Positions 39,507-48,127 of a DNA stretch of 64,000 bases are shown in pieces. The notes beneath the pieces were generated by a model that saw only the letters and a program-made list of their open reading frames with translations, was not told the origin of the DNA and made no database searches. This DNA is from Rahnella ecdela. GTDB lineage: Bacteria > Pseudomonadota > Gammaproteobacteria > Enterobacterales > Enterobacteriaceae. The DNA is taken from contig NZ_JAFMOY010000131.1 of NCBI RefSeq assembly GCF_019049625.1, positions 372,001-436,000 of the forward strand, read 5' to 3'. Position 1 is the first letter of the stretch. Each line of letters starts with the position of its first letter. Position numbers and translations under genes: made by a program.

Positions 39507-39989
39507 ATGGATTCGCTCATCGTCCCTGATTTAGCGCTGCTGCGGCGCTGGCTGGATCAGCTGGGCATCTCTTTTTTCGAGTGTGATTCCTGTCAGGCTC
39601 TCCATTTGCCGCATATGCAGAATTTTGATGGCATTTTTGATGCCAAACTCGATATCGTAGACAACGTGATTTTGTTCTCTGCGCTGGCTGAAGTAAAACC
39701 GACGGCGCTGATCCCGCTGGTCGCTGACCTGAGCTCGATCAATGCCAGCTCACTGACTATTAAAGCGTTTGTTGATATTCAGGACGATAATCTGCCGAAA
39801 CTGATTGTTTGCCAGTCGCTGACGATTGCGGTGGGCGTGACTGAAGAGCAATTTGCTTTCTTCCTGCAACAGGCAGAAGAGCAGATGTCGATGATTATTC
39901 TCGAAGCGCACGCCAATGACCTGCTGTTCCTGGGTGATGAAGAAGAAGGTGCGCCGGTCACTTCCGTGAATTTACCTTTGCTGCATTGA
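39507..39989 (+). CDS. ybjN: YbjN, sensory transduction-like regulator
   Basis: 160-residue cytoplasmic protein of the YbjN family (type III secretion chaperone-like fold), tied in E. coli to motility, biofilm and stress phenotypes by unknown mechanism. The block FFECDSCQALHLPHMQNFDG is almost unchanged from E. coli. The start at 39507 follows GAGG by six bases; the frame is open 20 codons upstream into the rimK terminator. Confidence 0.92.
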   Translation: MDSLIVPDLALLRRWLDQLGISFFECDSCQALHLPHMQNFDGIFDAKLDIVDNVILFSALAEVKPTALIPLVADLSSINASSLTIKAFVDIQDDNLPKLIVCQSLTIAVGVTEEQFAFFLQQAEEQMSMIILEAHANDLLFLGDEEEGAPVTSVNLPLLH

Positions 39990-40448
39990 TTTTGCGTCAT
40001 CTGCCATTTCCCTGATGGCGGTTATTTCTGTAAAGACATTTTCCCCTTTGAAGATCCTTTTCTGCGAGCCGTGTTTATTGCGGCTCCGCTGCCTTTATTC
40101 GCTTTCGCCATAAGTTATGCTGGTATTGTGCCATTGTTGCCGGATATTTCACTTTGTTAAAAGGCAAAATGCCAGACGGTATAGACTAAATCTGCATAAT
40201 TAATCGATAAACGCCGGTTTTGCTTCAGGAGGCTGGTACACGAGGGTTGCAGGCGCTATGCTTCTGACTCTGCATCAAGCGTGATTACGTCGTAAAACCA
40301 AACGGTTAATTCGCAGGCAGCGTATGCGTCAACGTTGAATGCCTATGCACATTCGTGGACGACAGTTGGCCTTAGTGTGAAAGGTTTTGTATCCATTCCC
40401 GTGATACAAATTCAATTTTATATTCCCCTGTCTTGGAGGTAGTAACGG
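39990..40448 (+). promoter_or_regulatory. ybjN-potF spacer and potF leader
   Basis: 459 bases without a gene. CTGCCAT/ATGGCGG (40001-40021) is a weak hairpin after ybjN, and GAGCCG/CGGCTC frames a second one near 40065-40085. GG-N10-GC spacing occurs at 40357-40370, reminiscent of a sigma-54 promoter though the flanks match poorly. A perfect inverted repeat lies at 40386-40410 (separate entry). GGAGG at 40435-40439 is the potF ribosome site. Confidence 0.45.
40386..40410. promoter_or_regulatory. Perfect inverted repeat in the potF leader
   Basis: TTTGTATC and GATACAAA, separated by nine bases, lie 39 bases before the potF start. The 25-base symmetric site could be a repressor operator or a 5-prime UTR hairpin. 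Confidence 0.55.
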
Positions 40449-41558
40449 ATGTTCACCCTGCGTAAAAAGTGGTTATCGGGTGTTGTCGCCGGCCTGGTTA
40501 TGGCTGCGTCCGTCACAGCGTCTGCGGAAGAAAAAACGCTGCACATCTATAACTGGTCTGATTATATCGCACCAAACACCGTGCCTGATTTCCAGAAGGA
40601 AACCGGCATTAAAGTAGTTTACGACGTGTTTGACTCCAACGAAGTGCTGGAAGGCAAACTGATGGCGGGCAGCACCGGTTTCGATCTGGTGGTGCCATCG
40701 GCCAGTTTCCTTGAGCGTCAGCTGGCGGCGGGCGTTTTCCAGCCTCTGGACAAGAGCAAACTGCCTAACTACAAAAATATGGATCCTGATCTGCTGAAGA
40801 TGGTCGCACAGCACGATCCGGGTAACAAATACGCCATCCCTTATCTGTGGGCGACCACCGGTATTGGCTATAACGTCGATAAAGTGAAAGCGGTTCTGGG
40901 TAAAGATGCGCCAGTCGACAGCTGGGATTTAGTTCTCAAGCCTGAAAACTTAGAGAAACTGAAAAGCTGCGGCGTTTCCTTCCTTGATGCCCCGGCAGAA
41001 ATTTACGCCACCGTGCTCAATTATCTGCATCTGGATCCGAACAGTACTAAAGCGTCCGATTACACCGGTGCGGCCAACGATCTGCTGCTGAAACTGCGTC
41101 CGAACATCCGTTACTTCCACTCTTCCCAGTACATCAACGATCTTGCGAATGGTGATATCTGTGTGGCGATTGGCTGGGCAGGGGATGTGATGCAGGCGTC
41201 TAACCGCGCGAAAGAAGCGAAGAATGGCGTGAACGTGGCGTACAGCATTCCCAAAGAAGGGGCTCTGGCCTTCTTCGACGTGTTTGCTATTCCAGCGGAT
41301 GCCAAAAACCTCGATGAGGCTTATCAGTTCCTGAACTACCTGATGGAACCGAAAGTTATCGCGCAAATCAGTAACACCGTTTACTACGCCAGCGGCAACA
41401 AAGCCGCGACGCCACTGGTCAACGAAGATGTGCGTAACAACCCTGGCATTTATCCACCGGCAGACGTTCAGGCAAAACTTTTCACCCTGAAAGTTCAGGA
41501 TCCGAAAATCGACCGCGTGATCACACGTTCGTGGACCAAGGTTAAAACCGGTAAATAA
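40449..41558 (+). CDS. potF: PotF, periplasmic putrescine-binding protein
   Basis: Receptor of the PotFGHI putrescine importer. Signal peptide (GVVAGLVMAASVTASAEE), then the type II binding-protein fold with LHIYNWSDYIAPNTV, carrying the aromatic Trp and adjacent residues of the polyamine pocket, YDVFDSNEVLEGK and IGWAGDVMQA. 369 residues, one short of E. coli. Separated from potG by an ERIC element. Confidence 0.96.
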   Translation: MFTLRKKWLSGVVAGLVMAASVTASAEEKTLHIYNWSDYIAPNTVPDFQKETGIKVVYDVFDSNEVLEGKLMAGSTGFDLVVPSASFLERQLAAGVFQPLDKSKLPNYKNMDPDLLKMVAQHDPGNKYAIPYLWATTGIGYNVDKVKAVLGKDAPVDSWDLVLKPENLEKLKSCGVSFLDAPAEIYATVLNYLHLDPNSTKASDYTGAANDLLLKLRPNIRYFHSSQYINDLANGDICVAIGWAGDVMQASNRAKEAKNGVNVAYSIPKEGALAFFDVFAIPADAKNLDEAYQFLNYLMEPKVIAQISNTVYYASGNKAATPLVNEDVRNNPGIYPPADVQAKLFTLKVQDPKIDRVITRSWTKVKTGK

Positions 41559-41561
41559 ACC

Positions 41562-41680
41562 CGTCATACTTCAAGCTACAGATGCGTTGGCTGCGTTCGT
41601 TCCCCCGAATCACTTACTTGTGTAAGCCCATCGGGATTCGCTCACTTGCCGCCTTCCTGTAACTCGAATTATTTAGGGTT
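41562..41680. repeat. ERIC element (enterobacterial repetitive intergenic consensus)
   Basis: An approximately 120-base imperfect palindrome. From the left it carries CGTCATACTTCAAGCTACAG and GCGTTGGCTGCGTTCG, the centre has CACTTACTTGTGTAAGC, and the right arm has GCTCACTTGCCGCCTTCCTG and CTCGAATTATTTAGGG. These are the standard ERIC arms, core and ends. It sits between potF and potG and will be transcribed with them. Confidence 0.93.
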
Positions 41681-41688
41681 CAATCGTA

Positions 41689-41727
41689 AGCGGCTCCGCA
41701 GAATCCTGGCGGGGCCGCTGACGTTTT
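41689..41727 (+). terminator. Strong hairpin after the ERIC element
   Basis: AGCGGCTCCGC pairs with GCGGGGCCGCT (one G.T) around a nine-base loop, followed by GACGTTTTACTT. It may partially terminate transcription so that potF is made in excess over potGHI. Confidence 0.6.
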
Positions 41728-41825
41728 ACTTCCGGCCGTATTTTGGGCATACAGATCAGGCACTTTTCCCCCTGACTGTTATGCTTATTTGAACCGCTTT
41801 ATTCTGATACCGGAGATTTCTCTGA

Positions 41826-42959
41826 GTGAACGACGCTATCCCCCGCCCGCAGCCTAAGTCCCAGAAGGGTTTCACGCCTTTGCTGGAAATCCGCAATCTG
41901 ACCAAATCTTTTGATGGTCAGGCCGCCGTTGATGACGTGAGCCTGACTATTTATAAAGGCGAGATTTTCGCACTACTCGGCGCGTCCGGCTGTGGGAAAT
42001 CGACCCTGTTGCGCATGCTGGCCGGTTTCGAGCAGCCAACGCAGGGCCAGATCGTGCTCGATGGTGTCGATCTTTCGCAAGTGCCGCCGTATCAGCGCCC
42101 GATCAATATGATGTTCCAATCGTACGCCTTATTCCCGCACATGACGGTCGAGCAAAATATCGCCTTCGGCCTTAAGCAGGACAAACTGCCGTCGGCGGAA
42201 ATCAAAAGCCGCGTGGCGGAAATGCTGACGCTGGTTCACATGCAGGAATTCGCCAAGCGTAAGCCGCATCAGCTTTCCGGCGGTCAGCGTCAGCGAGTGG
42301 CGTTAGCGCGCAGTCTGGCGAAACGACCAAAATTATTGCTGCTCGATGAACCCATGGGTGCGCTGGATAAAAAGCTGCGTGACCGTATGCAGCTGGAAGT
42401 CGTGGACATTCTTGAGCGCGTTGGCGCGACCTGCGTCATGGTCACACACGATCAGGAAGAAGCGATGACGATGGCCGGGCGTATCGCCATCATGAATCGT
42501 GGCAAATTCGTGCAAATCGGCGAGCCGGAAGAAATCTACGAGCATCCGACCAGCCGTTTCAGCGCCGAATTTATCGGCTCAGTGAATGTCTTCGAAGGTG
42601 TGCTGAAAGAGCGTCTGGATGATGCGCTGGTGCTGACCTCGCCGGGTCTGGTTCATCCGCTGAAAGTGGATCCGGATGTCTCGGTGGTCGACGGCGTGCC
42701 GGTGTTTGTCGCGCTGCGCCCGGAAAAAATCATGCTCTGCGAGCAGGTGCCGGAAGACGGCTGCAACTTTGCCGTCGGTGAAGTGGTGAACATCGCTTAT
42801 CTCGGCGACCTGTCGATTTATCACGTCCGGCTGCACAGCGGTCAGATGATTACCGCGCAACTCCAAAACGGCCACCGTTTTCGTAAAGGAATGCCGACCT
42901 GGGGCGACGAAGTGCGCCTGTGCTGGGAAGCCGACAGCTGCGTCGTGCTGACTGTTTAA
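41826..42959 (+). CDS. potG: PotG, ATPase of the putrescine importer
   Basis: Single-domain ABC ATPase with a C-terminal TOBE regulatory domain; 377 residues as in E. coli. Walker A GASGCGKST, Q-loop MMFQSYALFPHMT, signature LSGGQRQRVALARSLA, Walker B LLLLDEPMGALD. The start is a GTG at 41826 preceded by GGAG; the resulting N-terminus MNDAIPRPQ matches E. coli exactly. Confidence 0.96.
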   Translation: MNDAIPRPQPKSQKGFTPLLEIRNLTKSFDGQAAVDDVSLTIYKGEIFALLGASGCGKSTLLRMLAGFEQPTQGQIVLDGVDLSQVPPYQRPINMMFQSYALFPHMTVEQNIAFGLKQDKLPSAEIKSRVAEMLTLVHMQEFAKRKPHQLSGGQRQRVALARSLAKRPKLLLLDEPMGALDKKLRDRMQLEVVDILERVGATCVMVTHDQEEAMTMAGRIAIMNRGKFVQIGEPEEIYEHPTSRFSAEFIGSVNVFEGVLKERLDDALVLTSPGLVHPLKVDPDVSVVDGVPVFVALRPEKIMLCEQVPEDGCNFAVGEVVNIAYLGDLSIYHVRLHSGQMITAQLQNGHRFRKGMPTWGDEVRLCWEADSCVVLTV

Positions 42960-42970
42960 GGGGGATGAAA

Positions 42971-43924
42971 ATGTCTGTAATCTCCGAAGTTCCGGCCAGT
43001 AAACCTCCGGGCGGTTTCAAAGCGTTCACCGGTCGTTTGCAACAACGTCATGGCCGCAAACTGGTTATCCTGCTGCCGCTGGTGTGGTTCCTGCTGCTGT
43101 TTTTACTGCCATTTCTGATTGTATTCAAAATCAGTTTTGCCGAAATGGCGCGCGCTATTCCGCCATATACTGATCTGGTCACCTGGTCAGACGGCATGTT
43201 GGACATTGCGCTGAACATCGCTAACTACATCGGCCTGACGCAGGATCCGCTGTATATCGATGCGTATCTGCAATCGCTGGAAGTGGCGGCAATTTCTACC
43301 GTGCTGTGCCTGCTGATTGGTTATCCGCTGGCGTGGGCGGTGGCGCACAGCCGGACCTCGACGCGCAATATCCTTTTGCTGCTGGTGATTTTACCTTCCT
43401 GGACGTCATTCCTGATCCGCGTTTATGCCTGGATTGGCATCCTCAAAGATAACGGCGTACTCAATAACGTACTGCTCTGGTTGCATGTTATCGATCAGCC
43501 TCTGGTGATTTTACACACCAATCTGGCGGTCTATATCGGGATTGTGTATTCGTATCTGCCGTTTATGATTCTGCCGATTTATACCGCGCTGACCCGAATG
43601 GATTACTCGCTGGTGGAAGCGGCGCAGGATCTGGGGGCGCGTCCGATGAAAACCTTCTTCAAAGTGATTATGCCGCTGACCAAAGGCGGGATTATTGCCG
43701 GTTCGATGCTGGTGTTTATTCCGGCGGTGGGGGAATACGTCATTCCGGAACTGCTCGGCGGGCCGGACAGCAATATGATTGGTCGTGTTCTGTGGCAGGA
43801 ATTCTTCAATAACCGCGACTGGCCGGTGGCTTCAGCGGTGGCAGTGGTCATGTTGATACTGCTGATCATGCCCATCCTGTGGTTCCAGAAATACCAAAAC
43901 AAAGAGCTGGGAGACAAAGAATGA
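42971..43924 (+). CDS. potH: PotH, permease of the putrescine importer
   Basis: Inner-membrane permease with about six helices and the EAA loop VEAAQDLGARPMKTFFKVIM that docks on PotG. The start at 42971 follows GGGG by six bases and gives 317 residues; an ATG at 42965 is too close to the ribosome site. It begins 11 bases after potG and overlaps potI by four bases. Confidence 0.95.
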   Translation: MSVISEVPASKPPGGFKAFTGRLQQRHGRKLVILLPLVWFLLLFLLPFLIVFKISFAEMARAIPPYTDLVTWSDGMLDIALNIANYIGLTQDPLYIDAYLQSLEVAAISTVLCLLIGYPLAWAVAHSRTSTRNILLLLVILPSWTSFLIRVYAWIGILKDNGVLNNVLLWLHVIDQPLVILHTNLAVYIGIVYSYLPFMILPIYTALTRMDYSLVEAAQDLGARPMKTFFKVIMPLTKGGIIAGSMLVFIPAVGEYVIPELLGGPDSNMIGRVLWQEFFNNRDWPVASAVAVVMLILLIMPILWFQKYQNKELGDKE

Positions 43925-44766
43925 ATCAGTTACCGGTTGTCCGTTCGCCGTGGCGAATTCTTATTCTGGTGCTCGGCTTTACGTTTCTGTACGCCCCGAT
44001 GCTGATGCTGGTTATTTACTCGTTTAACAGCTCGAAGCTCGTAACTGTCTGGGCTGGGTGGTCTACCCGCTGGTATACTCAGCTTTTTCACGATTCCGCG
44101 ATGATAAGCGCGGTGGGTACCAGTCTGACCATTGCCACTGCCGCCGCCACGATGGCGGTGATTGTCGGCACACTGGCGGCAGTCGTGATGGTACGTTTTC
44201 AGCGTTTCCGGGGTTCAACCGGTTTTGCCTTTATGCTGACCGCGCCGCTGGTGATGCCCGATGTCATCACCGGTCTGGCGCTGTTGTTGCTGTTTGTGGC
44301 GATGGGGCACGCCTTTGGCTGGCCAGCGGAACGCGGCATGTTCACCATCTGGCTGGCACACGTGACGTTTTGTAGCGCTTATGTGGCTGTGGTTGTCTCT
44401 GCGCGATTACGTGAACTGGACCGGTCGATTGAAGAAGCGGCAATGGATTTAGGTGCAGCGCCGCTGAAAGTGTTCTTTATCATCACGCTGCCGATGATTT
44501 TACCAGCGCTGATTTCAGGCTGGCTGCTGGCGTTTACGCTGTCGCTCGACGATCTGGTGATTGCCAGTTTCGTCGCCGGACCGGGCTCGACTACTTTACC
44601 GATGCTGGTGTTTGCCAGCGTGCGTATGGGAGTTAATCCGGAAATCAACGCGCTGGCGACGCTCATCTTGCTGGTGGTCGGTATCATTGGCATGATTGCC
44701 TGGTGGTTTATGGCCAGAGCCGAGAAACAGAGACGAAAAGAAATACAGCGCGCCCAACAAGCGTGA
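43921..44766 (+). CDS. potI: PotI, permease of the putrescine importer
   Basis: Second permease subunit, 281 residues. Begins MNQLPVVRSPWRILILVLGF; the EAA loop is IEEAAMDLGAAPLKVFFIIT. The start lies in an ATGA overlap with potH, so the frame upstream of 43921 is not used. Confidence 0.95.
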   Translation: MNQLPVVRSPWRILILVLGFTFLYAPMLMLVIYSFNSSKLVTVWAGWSTRWYTQLFHDSAMISAVGTSLTIATAAATMAVIVGTLAAVVMVRFQRFRGSTGFAFMLTAPLVMPDVITGLALLLLFVAMGHAFGWPAERGMFTIWLAHVTFCSAYVAVVVSARLRELDRSIEEAAMDLGAAPLKVFFIITLPMILPALISGWLLAFTLSLDDLVIASFVAGPGSTTLPMLVFASVRMGVNPEINALATLILLVVGIIGMIAWWFMARAEKQRRKEIQRAQQA

Positions 44767-44780
44767 ATATTCAGAGAGTT

Positions 44781-44806
44781 TTCAGGGCGGATATTTCCGC
44801 CCTGAA
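44781..44806 (+). terminator. Hairpin after potI
   Basis: TTCAGGGCGGA-TATT-TCCGCCCTGAA is a perfect eleven-base stem 14 bases past potI. No T-run follows, so readthrough to ybjO is possible. Confidence 0.6.
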
Positions 44807-44811
44807 TGTAA

Positions 44812-45279
44812 ATGGAGAGCCCAAAAGGATTTATGAAACTGGCCTTTATCCCTGTTCCTGTCATGATCGGTGCGTCGGCGATTGTCGCGACGCGTTTACT
44901 CGAATTCGTTTTATTGTTCGATGCCATGGGATTTTCAGGGCTGATAAGTTTTATCGAAGTCAGTGCACAATCCTGGCTGAACTGTTTCATCATGCTGGCC
45001 AGTCTGCTGATTATTCTGGTGGAATGTCGCGCCGCATATGCCATGATGCGCGGCCGCCGCTGGGGGCGTCGGGCATTTATCGGTTGTCAGGTGATCGTGG
45101 TCGGATACATGCTGCTGGCGTCATTCGACTGGTTCGGGCCGCGCATCTTTCGCTTCAACGTCGAAACTCAGAGCGAATTCCTGTACGCGCTGCTGATGCA
45201 AAAAATTCCCGATATCGTGGTGCTGTTATTATTGTATTTGCCTGCCAGCAGCCGCAGATACTTCTCCCGCAACAAATAG
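44812..45279 (+). CDS. ybjO: YbjO, small inner-membrane protein
   Basis: 155-residue membrane protein with four hydrophobic segments, corresponding by position and by motifs such as ALLMQKIPDIVVLLLLYLP to E. coli YbjO (function unknown). The first ATG (44812) has no ribosome site; an in-frame ATG at 44833 has AAGGA three bases before it, which is tight, so the start is uncertain. Confidence 0.82.
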   Translation: MESPKGFMKLAFIPVPVMIGASAIVATRLLEFVLLFDAMGFSGLISFIEVSAQSWLNCFIMLASLLIILVECRAAYAMMRGRRWGRRAFIGCQVIVVGYMLLASFDWFGPRIFRFNVETQSEFLYALLMQKIPDIVVLLLLYLPASSRRYFSRNK

Positions 45280-45303
45280 CCCGCGTGTATAAGAGCCTTT
45301 CCC

Positions 45304-45336
45304 GCCGCGCAGTGGTAAACTGCGCGGCAGTTTTTT
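45304..45336 (+). terminator. Terminator after ybjO
   Basis: GCCGCGCAGT-GGTAA-ACTGCGCGGC followed by AGTTTTTT: a ten-base GC-rich stem ending the pot/ybjO unit before rlmC. Confidence 0.92.
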
Positions 45337-45362
45337 ACCGCACTCACTGACCGGACTTTTTC

Positions 45363-46493
45363 ATGCATTGCGCACTTTATACCGCAGGAACCTGCCGTTC
45401 CTGCCAGTGGCTCGACAAACCTTATTCACAACAGTTAGCCGATAAGCAGCAGGATCTCACTGATTTGCTGTCAGAATTGCCGGTGGGTGAATGGTGTGAA
45501 CCGGTCACCGGCTCGGAAAGTGCCTTTCGCAATAAAGCCAAAATGGTGGTCAGCGGCAGCGTGGAGCGCCCGTTGCTGGGGATGTTGCACCGCGAAGGTA
45601 CGCCGGTCGATTTATGCGAGTGCCCGCTGTATCCGGCCAGCTTCCCAGCTGTATTTTCAGTCCTCAAAACCTTTATAGCCCGTGCCGGACTTACGCCTTA
45701 CAACGTGGCGCGTAAACGCGGCGAACTGAAATTCCTGTTACTGACCGAAAGTCAGAAAGACGGCGGTATGATGCTGCGCTTCGTTTTGCGCTCGGACGCC
45801 AAACTGGCGCAACTGCGCGCTGCACTGCCGTGGCTGCAACAGCAGTTGCCGCAGCTGAAGGTGATTTCTGTCAATATTCAGCCAGTACACATGGCGATCC
45901 TCGAAGGCGACACCGAAATTCCTCTGACGGACGTACAGCGTCTGGAAGAAGACTTTAACCATGTGCCGCTGTTTATCCGTCCGCAGAGCTTTTTCCAGAC
46001 CAACCCGGTGGTGGCTGAAAAGCTTTACGCCACCGCGCGTGACTGGGTGAGGGCGAGCGGTGATATCACCAGCATGTGGGATTTATTCTGCGGCGTGGGC
46101 GGTTTTGGCCTGCACTGCGCCACGCCCGCAATGAAACTGACCGGAATTGAAATCAGCGCAGAAGCCATTGACTGTGCGAAAGAATCAGCAGCCCGTCTCG
46201 GACTGCAAAATGTCGAGTTTCAGGCGCTGGATTCCACCGGTTTCGCGACCGGAAAAGGCGAGGTGCCTGATCTGGTACTGGTGAATCCCCCACGCCGTGG
46301 TATCGGTAAAACTTTGTGCGAATATCTTGGCCGCATGGCACCCTCCACGATCCTTTATTCCAGCTGCAACGCGCAGACGATGGCGAAAGATCTGACATTG
46401 CTGACGGAATATCAGATTGAGCGCGTGCAGCTTTTTGATATGTTTCCGCACACCGCGCATTATGAAGTGATGGCGTTATTAAGACACCGGTAA
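45363..46493 (+). CDS. rlmC: RlmC, 23S rRNA m5U747 methyltransferase
   Basis: TrmA/RumA-type RNA uridine C5-methyltransferase, 376 residues as in E. coli. N-terminal iron-sulfur cysteines are in [14 protein letters not shown] and further at CECPLYP. SAM motif [15 protein letters not shown], catalytic region [10 protein letters not shown] and nucleophile cysteine in [14 protein letters not shown]. Confidence 0.97.
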   Translation: MHCALYTAGTCRSCQWLDKPYSQQLADKQQDLTDLLSELPVGEWCEPVTGSESAFRNKAKMVVSGSVERPLLGMLHREGTPVDLCECPLYPASFPAVFSVLKTFIARAGLTPYNVARKRGELKFLLLTESQKDGGMMLRFVLRSDAKLAQLRAALPWLQQQLPQLKVISVNIQPVHMAILEGDTEIPLTDVQRLEEDFNHVPLFIRPQSFFQTNPVVAEKLYATARDWVRASGDITSMWDLFCGVGGFGLHCATPAMKLTGIEISAEAIDCAKESAARLGLQNVEFQALDSTGFATGKGEVPDLVLVNPPRRGIGKTLCEYLGRMAPSTILYSSCNAQTMAKDLTLLTEYQIERVQLFDMFPHTAHYEVMALLRHR

Positions 46494-46627
46494 TAATCCG
46501 TTTCTTATCAGCAGAACGATTCACAGTAACGGGTAATATTCTCAGATAAGAGAAATTTAAATATATTTAAGCAGGGGTGACTGACTTCACAAAACGTTAT
46601 TTTAGTGTGAAAAGTGATACCGGCCTC

Positions 46628-46749
46628 TTGTTTTTACTTTTCCAAATCCGCTATCTTCGCCATCGGATTGTTACTGCATTCGCAGGCAAAACCTGAACAG
46701 AGATTTCCCGCGCCTCGTGGAATTTCTGTTCAGGTTTTTTTTTGCCTGT
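46628..46749 (+). ncRNA. Candidate small RNA or attenuated leader before the OprD gene
   Basis: A -35-like TTGTTT (46628-46633) and -10-like TATCTT (46652-46657) with an 18-base spacer are followed by a terminator: ACCTGAACAGA (46690-46701 region) pairs with TCTGTTCAGGT and is followed by a run of T, flanked further by GGCAAAA/TTTTGCC. The terminator is about 190 bases past rlmC and 60 before the porin gene, so it is not simply the rlmC terminator. It could define an RNA of roughly 80-90 nt or attenuate the porin transcript. Confidence 0.45.
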
Positions 46750-46807
46750 AAGAAATGCGCGATGAAACTTCTCATGACTTCAGGTTATGATTTTGAGATG
46801 ACAGGCT

Positions 46808-48103
46808 ATGGAAAAGCACACACTGGCACTGACCGCCGCACTTTTGGGAACACCGGTAATGGCATTAGCCGGAATAGACTCTCTGACGGAGAGTAATTTT
46901 ATTAAAGACAGCTCATTAGAATTCGGTACGCATAATATCTGGAAATATCTCGACGAAGGCGAAACGGATGACCGCACCGCTCACTCTGCCTGGGGGCAAG
47001 GACTGGCGCTGGATTATAAATCAGGCTATTTCAACGATTTTATCGGCGTGGATTCTTCTTATTATGGCGTTATCAAACTGGCAGCCGCGGAGAATTTCTC
47101 GTCGAGAGGGATATTGTATAACGACGGGGGGAAATCCAAAGGGTTTAATAAAGTCGGTCAGCTTTTCGGCAAAATGAAATTCTCAGAGTCGGGCGTCAGC
47201 GGTAATCTTTATGGCGGCTGGAAACTCATCAAACTCGGCGTGCTGACCACATCCATGCGCGCCGCGCCTAATACTTATAACGGCTGGAGCGGTGATCTGT
47301 CCTACGATGACTACCGTTTACGTCTGGCGTATGTGACCAAATCACTGAACCGTGATTCGCCGGATAAAGTCGATTTTATGACCAGCGACTCCAAATCCAT
47401 TGATTCAATTTATACCGGCGACGTCCAGTTTAAAAACGATTATCTGACCGCGTTATATTTCTACGGCGAAAGCGAAGATTATCTGCGCAGAAACGGGCTT
47501 GAGCTGAATATCAAACAAAGTAAGGCTATTTCCTACGGCGTGCAGATTTATCTCACCGAAGCACTGGATAAATGGGATAGCATGGCTAACAGTAAAAAAG
47601 ATTTTGATAACCGCGCCAATCATTACGCTACCGACGTGACCTGGAAATATAACCGATGGATAACCAAAGGTGGTCTGGCGTATACCGATGCCAATAAAGA
47701 AGGCGGGATCGGCATGTATCCGCGACATATGAGCAAGAACTCGCGCGGTACATTTAATTCAATGACCACCGCCGGGTTGGATTATATGCGGGATGAGGAA
47801 AAAGCATTATCACTGGATGTCGGTTATCAGATAACACCTGAGATTGTATTAGGCATCAATACTCACTATGGATTCTTTGATTATCAGGGGCAGGCAGTAA
47901 AAGAAGGGGAGCTCAACGTCTATACCCTCTGGAAACCGGCTTCTGAAAAACTCAAAGACTTATCGATATTCGCCATGATCGGCCCCGGAAGAACTTATGA
48001 ACATAAAGGCACCGCGCCGATTGTCGATCAGCATGGAAATATTAAACACGCAGACAGTTTTGCTGCGGAATTTCGACTGAATTACACCTTCAAAATATTC
48101 TGA
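46808..48103 (+). CDS. OprD-family outer-membrane porin
   Basis: 431-residue substrate-selective porin of the OprD/ChiP type: signal peptide (TLALTAALLGTPVMALAG), then a beta-barrel with alternating hydrophobic strands and the N-terminal GIDSLTESNFIKDSSLEFG, and the C-terminal strand LNYTFKIF ending in Phe. Family members admit specific small nutrients (basic amino acids, chitosugars, aromatics); the substrate here is unknown. The ribosome site is weak (AGG two bases before the ATG). Cotranscription with the phosphatase gene 24 bases downstream is likely. Confidence 0.82.
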   Translation: MEKHTLALTAALLGTPVMALAGIDSLTESNFIKDSSLEFGTHNIWKYLDEGETDDRTAHSAWGQGLALDYKSGYFNDFIGVDSSYYGVIKLAAAENFSSRGILYNDGGKSKGFNKVGQLFGKMKFSESGVSGNLYGGWKLIKLGVLTTSMRAAPNTYNGWSGDLSYDDYRLRLAYVTKSLNRDSPDKVDFMTSDSKSIDSIYTGDVQFKNDYLTALYFYGESEDYLRRNGLELNIKQSKAISYGVQIYLTEALDKWDSMANSKKDFDNRANHYATDVTWKYNRWITKGGLAYTDANKEGGIGMYPRHMSKNSRGTFNSMTTAGLDYMRDEEKALSLDVGYQITPEIVLGINTHYGFFDYQGQAVKEGELNVYTLWKPASEKLKDLSIFAMIGPGRTYEHKGTAPIVDQHGNIKHADSFAAEFRLNYTFKIF

Positions 48104-48127
48104 TATTCATTATAAGAGGACATTGCT

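Noticed and set aside
40235..40256. TGGTAC...TTGCA resembling a sigma-54 promoter before potF
   Set aside because: The GG to GC spacing is two bases too long for a -24/-12 promoter.
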